NCBI GenBank assembly: GCA_003519545.1
Contig: DOWN01000306.1
Coordinates: forward strand, 521 to 9,564
Direction of reading: 5' to 3'
From: Bacteroidota bacterium
GTDB lineage: Bacteria; Bacteroidota; Ignavibacteria; Tepidaquicellales; Tepidaquicellaceae
DNA length: 9,044 bases
Below the pieces are notes generated by a model, which was not told the origin of the DNA, made no database searches, and worked only from the letters and a program-made list of their open reading frames with translations. Position numbers and translations under genes: made by a program. Every line of letters begins with the position of its first letter. Position 1 is the first letter of the stretch. Positions 6,665 to 9,044 of the stretch are shown piece after piece.

Positions 6665-7273
6665 ATGATCTCCGTAAATGAACTGAAAACTTATCTTAAT
6701 CTTCCCGACATTTTGCCGGACGGTTATGAAGACATTCTTAAGCATTGCATTCTCGCATCAGTCTCCGAGATGAATATATATACAAACAGAGACCTCGTAA
6801 CACTTGATGATGATTTAAACATAATTACTCCTGAGAAAACTGAATACCACAGCGGTTACGGAACGAACTTTATATTCACAAAAAATTTTCCTGTAATAGA
6901 AATTGGTAATAATCCCGCAAACATACAGTTTCTGAACAATGATTCAGAATGGAAAAATTTAATTGAAGGAGATACACTTGAAGGTCAATATTATATAATT
7001 CAACCCTCAGTTATAAAACTGACAAACGGAAATATTTTTCCCGAAGGAAATAAAAATATAAAATTAATATATACACCGGGATATACCTCAGCAACATTGC
7101 CGGCTATATTAAAAAATGTTTGTTATGAGAAATCCGCTATGAAATTTCATTATAGCAATTACGAAAACCTCTCAAGACTGGGAATTAGTTATAAAACTAT
7201 ATCGTCTAATCAATGGTCTTTCATATCGGTTTCTCATGACCTCGTTCTTTCACAATTCAGAAGAAAAATTTAA
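6665..7273 (+). CDS. gp6-like phage head-tail connector protein
   Basis: 202 residues. The N-terminus MISVNELKTYLNLPDILPDG, then YEDILKHCILASVSEMNIYTNRDL, is the helical start of the HK97 gp6 / phiE125 gp8-like connector family ('lk.yL.i..ddll...i.aA...ie.yt.r'). The middle is beta-rich. LTNGNIFPEGNKNIKLIYTP, then GYTSATLPAILKNVCYEKSA, matches the family's 'i.v.ytaGy...lP..lk.a.l.la' portion. Such proteins form a ring under the portal, close the DNA-filled head and dock the tail. It is longer than the minimal gp6 (about 100 residues) and close to the phiE125 gp8 type. In most phages this gene follows the capsid gene directly; here two secreted-protein genes come between. No further head-closure or tail gene follows. 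Confidence 0.78.
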   Translation: MISVNELKTYLNLPDILPDGYEDILKHCILASVSEMNIYTNRDLVTLDDDLNIITPEKTEYHSGYGTNFIFTKNFPVIEIGNNPANIQFLNNDSEWKNLIEGDTLEGQYYIIQPSVIKLTNGNIFPEGNKNIKLIYTPGYTSATLPAILKNVCYEKSAMKFHYSNYENLSRLGISYKTISSNQWSFISVSHDLVLSQFRRKI

Positions 7274-7317
7274 AAAGACAAATTAGAGTCTTAACAATTT
7301 TTCAAAAAATTATTTGT

Positions 7318-7380
7318 AAACTTTTTTGCAATTCGTTTTACAAAACTTTTTTGTAATCGTTATCGAAAACTTTTTTGCAA
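7318..7380. repeat. Three spaced direct repeats AAACTTTTTTGYAA
   Basis: Copies start at 7318, 7343 and 7367 (14 bp each: gcaa, gtaa, gcaa endings), so the spacing is 25 and 24 bp. The spacers are unlike each other except for short ttcg/atcg words. The block lies in the 7274-7442 gap between the connector and holin-like genes and is followed by phased A and T runs (7381-7427). It may be an operator array, a bent-DNA promoter region or iteron-like sites; nothing identifies a binding protein. Confidence 0.6.
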
Positions 7381-7430
7381 AACAAAATTTTAAAAATTTT
7401 TTTAAAAAACCTAATTAAAAAAAATTAATG

Positions 7431-7436
7431 AAAGGA
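7431..7436 (+). promoter_or_regulatory. Ribosome binding site of holin-like gene
   Basis: AAAGGA lies 6 bases before ATG 7443 and is itself inside the reading frame of an earlier in-frame ATG at 7428. This makes 7443 the likelier start. Confidence 0.55.
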
Positions 7437-7442
7437 AACAAA

Positions 7443-7613
7443 ATGAAAAACTGGAAAACAACAATGACAGGACTTATCGGTGCAATATCCGTTGCATTAA
7501 TCCCTGTAATTTCAGGTCAAGGCTTTCAGACAGAAGCAATAATCACAGCCGCAGTGCTTGCAATCCTCGGCGTCCTCGCAAGAGATTTCGACAATGGAAA
7601 TATAAAATATTGA
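7443..7613 (+). CDS. Small holin-like membrane protein
   Basis: 56 residues from ATG 7443, or 61 if the in-frame ATG 7428 is used. The ribosome site at 7431-7436 favours the shorter form. It starts MKNWKTTMTGLIGAISVALI, followed by a Gly/Gln/Thr linker, a second hydrophobic stretch (about 32-46, EAIITAAVLAILGVLA) and a charged end RDFDNGNIKY. The 'NWKTT..G' start with two hydrophobic segments and a polar tail is common in small proteins found beside endolysin genes in Bacteroidetes prophages. These are usually annotated as holin-like, but experimental support for the function is scarce. It precedes a peptidoglycan peptidase gene here, which fits a lysis pair, although a repeat block of about 220 bp separates them. 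Confidence 0.62.
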   Translation: MKNWKTTMTGLIGAISVALIPVISGQGFQTEAIITAAVLAILGVLARDFDNGNIKY

Positions 7614-7721
7614 TGTGTGATTAAACTGTCATTCTGGAGGGAATACATATTGTCATTCTGAGGGAAGCAATTTGTCATTGCGGGCTTGCCCCGCAATCTC
7701 AAAGCCCTGTCATTCTGAGTA

Positions 7722-7743
7722 GGGACATGCCACGGCATGTCCC
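7722..7743. repeat. gggacatgcc palindrome, copy 1
   Basis: Two 10-bp arms, gggacatgcc and ggcatgtccc, around a central ac. A second copy at 8573-8594 has at in the centre and is a perfect 22-bp palindrome. Both are followed by tcatccncctctcccgc and then the cgcaggagtc hairpin. Confidence 0.75.
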
Positions 7744-7757
7744 TCATCCGCCTCTCC

Positions 7758-7802
7758 CGCAGGAGTCTTCTGAAAAGGACTCCTGCGTTTATTATTCTTT
7801 TT
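7758..7802 (+). terminator. Repeat hairpin that could act as terminator after holin-like gene
   Basis: Copy 2 of the dispersed hairpin has a 10-bp GC-rich stem (7758-7767 with 7778-7787) followed by tttattattctttttc. A strong stem and a T-rich tail resemble an intrinsic terminator. The same hairpin elsewhere is followed by ttttaa, so termination would be a by-product of the repeat, not a gene-specific signal. Confidence 0.35.
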
Positions 7803-7831
7803 CAACTAAAACAATAAAAAATACAACCAAT

Positions 7832-8362
7832 ATGAATAAACAAATAGCAACACACTTCATTACAAAAATTGCCCCCTCAAAAGATTATAGAAATTCATCC
7901 CCGGTAAAAAAAATGGATTTGCTTTTACCGGACTTTAGAGGCAAACTCGAGCGGGCAATAAATAAATTCAATGAAAAATATCCCGACGTTGAAGTTCTGA
8001 TTTATGAAACTTACAGATCAAACATCTTGCAGCAAAAATATTTCACAGCCGGAGTAAGCAAGATAAGACAAAACGGAATGCATCATTTCGGAATTGCCGC
8101 TGATTGTGCATTCAGAATTAACGGAAAATTTTCCTATTCAGGAGATTATAAACATCTGCATAAATGTTTCAGAGATGAAGGATTGGTCAGACTAAGTTGG
8201 GAAGAGGCACATATACAATTGATACCAGTTTCAGCACAGGAGCAACTTCGAAATGAGGTGAATAAAGAAATAAAAAAATTCCAAAAAGAAAACGGACTAA
8301 CTCCCGACGGAATCATCGGAATAAAGACACTAAAAAAACTTTCTGAAATATATCCAATTTGA
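7832..8362 (+). CDS. M15-family peptidoglycan peptidase with C-terminal peptidoglycan-binding domain (probable endolysin)
   Basis: 176 residues from ATG 7832; upstream in-frame codons lie in repeats. The catalytic domain (about 28-133) has VLIYETYRSNILQQKYF with conserved R62, then GMHHFGIAADCAF, giving zinc ligands H84 and D91 in H-x2-G-x-A-x-D. WEEAHIQL follows, with E124 as likely base and H127 as the third ligand. The usual Ser two residues before the first His is Gly here (G82). Residues about 143-173 (VNKEIKKFQKENGLTPDGII and on to LKKL) form a short PG_binding_1-type helix bundle. M15 enzymes of this type (D-Ala-D-Ala carboxypeptidase or L-Ala-D-Glu endopeptidase) cut peptide cross-links of the cell wall. 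No signal peptide is seen, as expected for an endolysin that relies on a holin. Position after the holin-like gene supports a lysis role. Confidence 0.85.
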   Translation: MNKQIATHFITKIAPSKDYRNSSPVKKMDLLLPDFRGKLERAINKFNEKYPDVEVLIYETYRSNILQQKYFTAGVSKIRQNGMHHFGIAADCAFRINGKFSYSGDYKHLHKCFRDEGLVRLSWEEAHIQLIPVSAQEQLRNEVNKEIKKFQKENGLTPDGIIGIKTLKKLSEIYPI

Positions 8363-8572
8363 TTTCGGCGTTAAAATACAAAATCTCCATGTCATTCTGA
8401 GGGAATATATAATGTCATTCTGAGCCCGTCTTTTGGGCGAAGAATCCCTATAAGGCTTCATCACTAATTTCCACTAATTAAACGAATTACACAAATCAAT
8501 ATGAAAAAAAATCAATCACAATGTTCACAAAAAATAATTCGTGTGACTCACCGCATCTAAATACATTAGGTA

Positions 8573-8594
8573 GGGACATGCCATGGCATGTCCC
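8573..8594. repeat. gggacatgcc palindrome, copy 2 (perfect 22 bp)
   Basis: gggacatgcc, central at, ggcatgtccc: self-complementary over all 22 bases. It is linked to hairpin copy 3 by tcatcctcctctccc, exactly as copy 1 is linked to hairpin copy 2. Confidence 0.75.
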
Positions 8595-8604
8595 TCATCC
8601 TCCT

Positions 8605-8777
8605 CTCCCGCAGGAGTCTCTTGAAAAGGACTCCTGCGTTTTAATCACACCCCCCATCATTCGTGCAATTCGTCCAATCCCTCTCCCGCAGGAGTCTCTT
8701 GAAAAGGACTCCTGCGTTTTAATTACACCCCCCATATCATTCGTGCAATTCGTCTAATTCGTGAAAATTCGTGGTGA
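8605..8777. repeat. Tandem duplication of hairpin plus AATTCGTG unit
   Basis: Two head-to-tail units of about 78 bp (from about 8603 and about 8681). Each has the cgcaggagtc/gactcctgcg hairpin (8609-8638 and 8687-8716), then ttttaatnacacccccca and the stretch cattcgtgcaattcgtc. The second unit runs further into AATTCGTG repeats ending in attcgtggtga. The copy in block 1 (5268-5360) has the same hairpin-spacer-AATTCGTG order. Confidence 0.7.
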
Positions 8778-8790
8778 GTCCCCACCTCCT

Positions 8791-8874
8791 TGTCATTCTG
8801 ATCCCGTTTTTTGGGCGAAGAATCCCTGATATAAAAAATAGATCCTTCAGTCGCTCCGCTCCTTCAGGATGACA
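8791..8874. mobile_element. MITE-like element, 84-bp form, copy 1
   Basis: Begins TGTCATTCTGA and ends TCAGGATGACA, which are inverted repeats of 11 bp with one mismatch. Inside are a cccg/cggg-like hairpin (cccgttttttggg) and a central AT-rich stretch ataaaaaatagatcct. It matches the second copy at 8920-9003 at 80 of 84 positions with no gap. Confidence 0.55.
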
Positions 8875-8888
8875 ATTTGTTCTTTGTC

Positions 8889-8909
8889 ATTGCGGGCTTG
8901 CCCCGCAAT
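8889..8909. repeat. attgcggg/cccgcaat hairpin repeat, copy 3
   Basis: A perfect 8-bp stem (8889-8896 with 8902-8909) and loop cttgc. It lies between the two 84-bp elements and is preceded by tttgtc and followed by ctaaac, as in copy 1. Confidence 0.65.
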
Positions 8910-8919
8910 CTAAACCCTC

Positions 8920-9003
8920 TGTCATTCTGAGCCCGTTTTTTGGGCGAAGAATCCCTGATATAAAAAATAGATCCTACAGTCGCTACGCTCTTTCAGGATG
9001 ACA
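8920..9003. mobile_element. MITE-like element, 84-bp form, copy 2
   Basis: Same length, ends and interior as the copy at 8791-8874, with four substitutions. Equal length and high similarity suggest recent duplication or gene conversion. It encodes nothing. Confidence 0.55.
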
Positions 9004-9044
9004 TTAAATTTTTAACATACTATCATTCGTGCAATTCGTCTAAT

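Larger units (their letters stand above)
7614..7831. repeat. Intergenic repeat block 2 (no gene)
   Basis: Between the holin-like gene and the peptidase gene lie TGTCATTCTG half sites at 7627, 7651 and 7708, the attgcggg/cccgcaat hairpin (7677-7697), the gggacatgcc palindrome (7722-7743) and the cgcaggagtc hairpin (7758-7787). The last 40 bp before the peptidase start are AT-rich. Open frames here on either strand consist of repeat sequence and are not genes. Confidence 0.72.
8363..9044. repeat. Intergenic repeat block 3 (no gene to window end)
   Basis: 680 bp without a credible gene. In order it holds TGTCATTCTGA half sites at 8390 and 8413 (the latter with gcccg...gggcgaagaatccct to 8450) and a diverged inverted AATTCGTG-type stretch (about 8461-8494). 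Next are the perfect palindrome 8573-8594, two hairpin plus AATTCGTG units in tandem (8605-8777) and the first 84-bp inverted-ended element (8791-8874). The attgcggg hairpin (8889-8909), the second 84-bp element (8920-9003) and an AATTCGTG stretch cut by the window end complete it. The frame open from 8521 to 8757 is made of these repeats and is not a gene. Confidence 0.75.

Noticed and set aside
7526..7747. Open frame on the minus strand over the holin-like gene end and repeats
   Set aside because: It reads antisense through the holin-like gene and then dispersed repeats. The peptide is typical of translated repeats.
7727..7831. Extended N-terminus of the M15 peptidase
   Set aside because: The extra 35 codons lie in the palindrome and hairpin repeats. 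ATG 7832 begins the domain-like sequence.
8501..8560. Nineteen-codon frame ATGAAAAAAAAT... before repeat block
   Set aside because: It looks like a gene start cut off by repeat sequence, but it is too short and has no recognisable content.
8521..8757. Open frame of 78 codons on the plus strand
   Set aside because: It consists wholly of the palindrome, hairpin and AATTCGTG repeats, including two copies of the same peptide from the tandem duplication. There is no ribosome site or family character.
8363..9044. CRISPR-like array
   Set aside because: The repeats are of several different families with irregular spacing, and the spacers are themselves repeats. No cas gene is visible.

Overview
The window is AT-rich, with long A/T runs and few Shine-Dalgarno sites. 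Its intergenic spaces carry GC-richer dispersed repeats built on TGTCATTCTGA, attgcggg/cccgcaat and AATTCGTG. With Bacteroidetes-type HipS/HipT proteins and secreted proteins of Bacteroidetes style, this points to a member of the Bacteroidota/Ignavibacteriota/Chlorobi group. That placement is an inference from composition and protein style; no taxonomic marker gene is present.

Layout. Positions 1-1121 hold the end of a HipA-N-domain gene (HipS-like) and a complete HipT-like Ser/Thr kinase gene, joined by an ATGA overlap. This is the distal part of a three-gene hipBST-type toxin-antitoxin module whose hipB would lie upstream. A small four-helix membrane protein on the minus strand (1101-1571) converges on the kinase gene with a 21-bp tail-to-tail overlap. 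From about 1823 to 4949 there is a compact HK97-type capsid module: portal, prohead protease and major capsid protein. A block of dispersed repeats (4977-5361) follows. Next come three tightly spaced genes: a signal-peptide-bearing protein with a tail-fibre-like C-terminus (5416-6303), a small secreted protein (6315-6653) and a gp6-like head-tail connector (6665-7273). Three 24-25-bp-spaced direct repeats (7318-7380) precede a small holin-like membrane protein (7443-7613). A second repeat block is followed by an M15-family peptidase with a peptidoglycan-binding tail (7832-8362), a probable endolysin. The last 680 bp are a third repeat block with no gene.

How it fits together. Protease and major capsid protein should build a prohead on the portal, the connector would close the portal vertex, and the holin-like protein and peptidase would lyse the cell. 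No terminase, integrase, tail tube, tape measure or replication gene is visible. The portal gene, which terminase genes normally precede, sits next to non-phage genes. The module is also interrupted by host-type repeats. It is therefore either a decayed prophage, a capsid-only satellite or gene-transfer-agent-like locus, or a domesticated capsid cassette. The sequence alone does not decide among these. The most unusual points are the export-signal-bearing fibre-like gene placed between capsid and connector, and the layered composite repeats that fill every larger gap of the capsid region.
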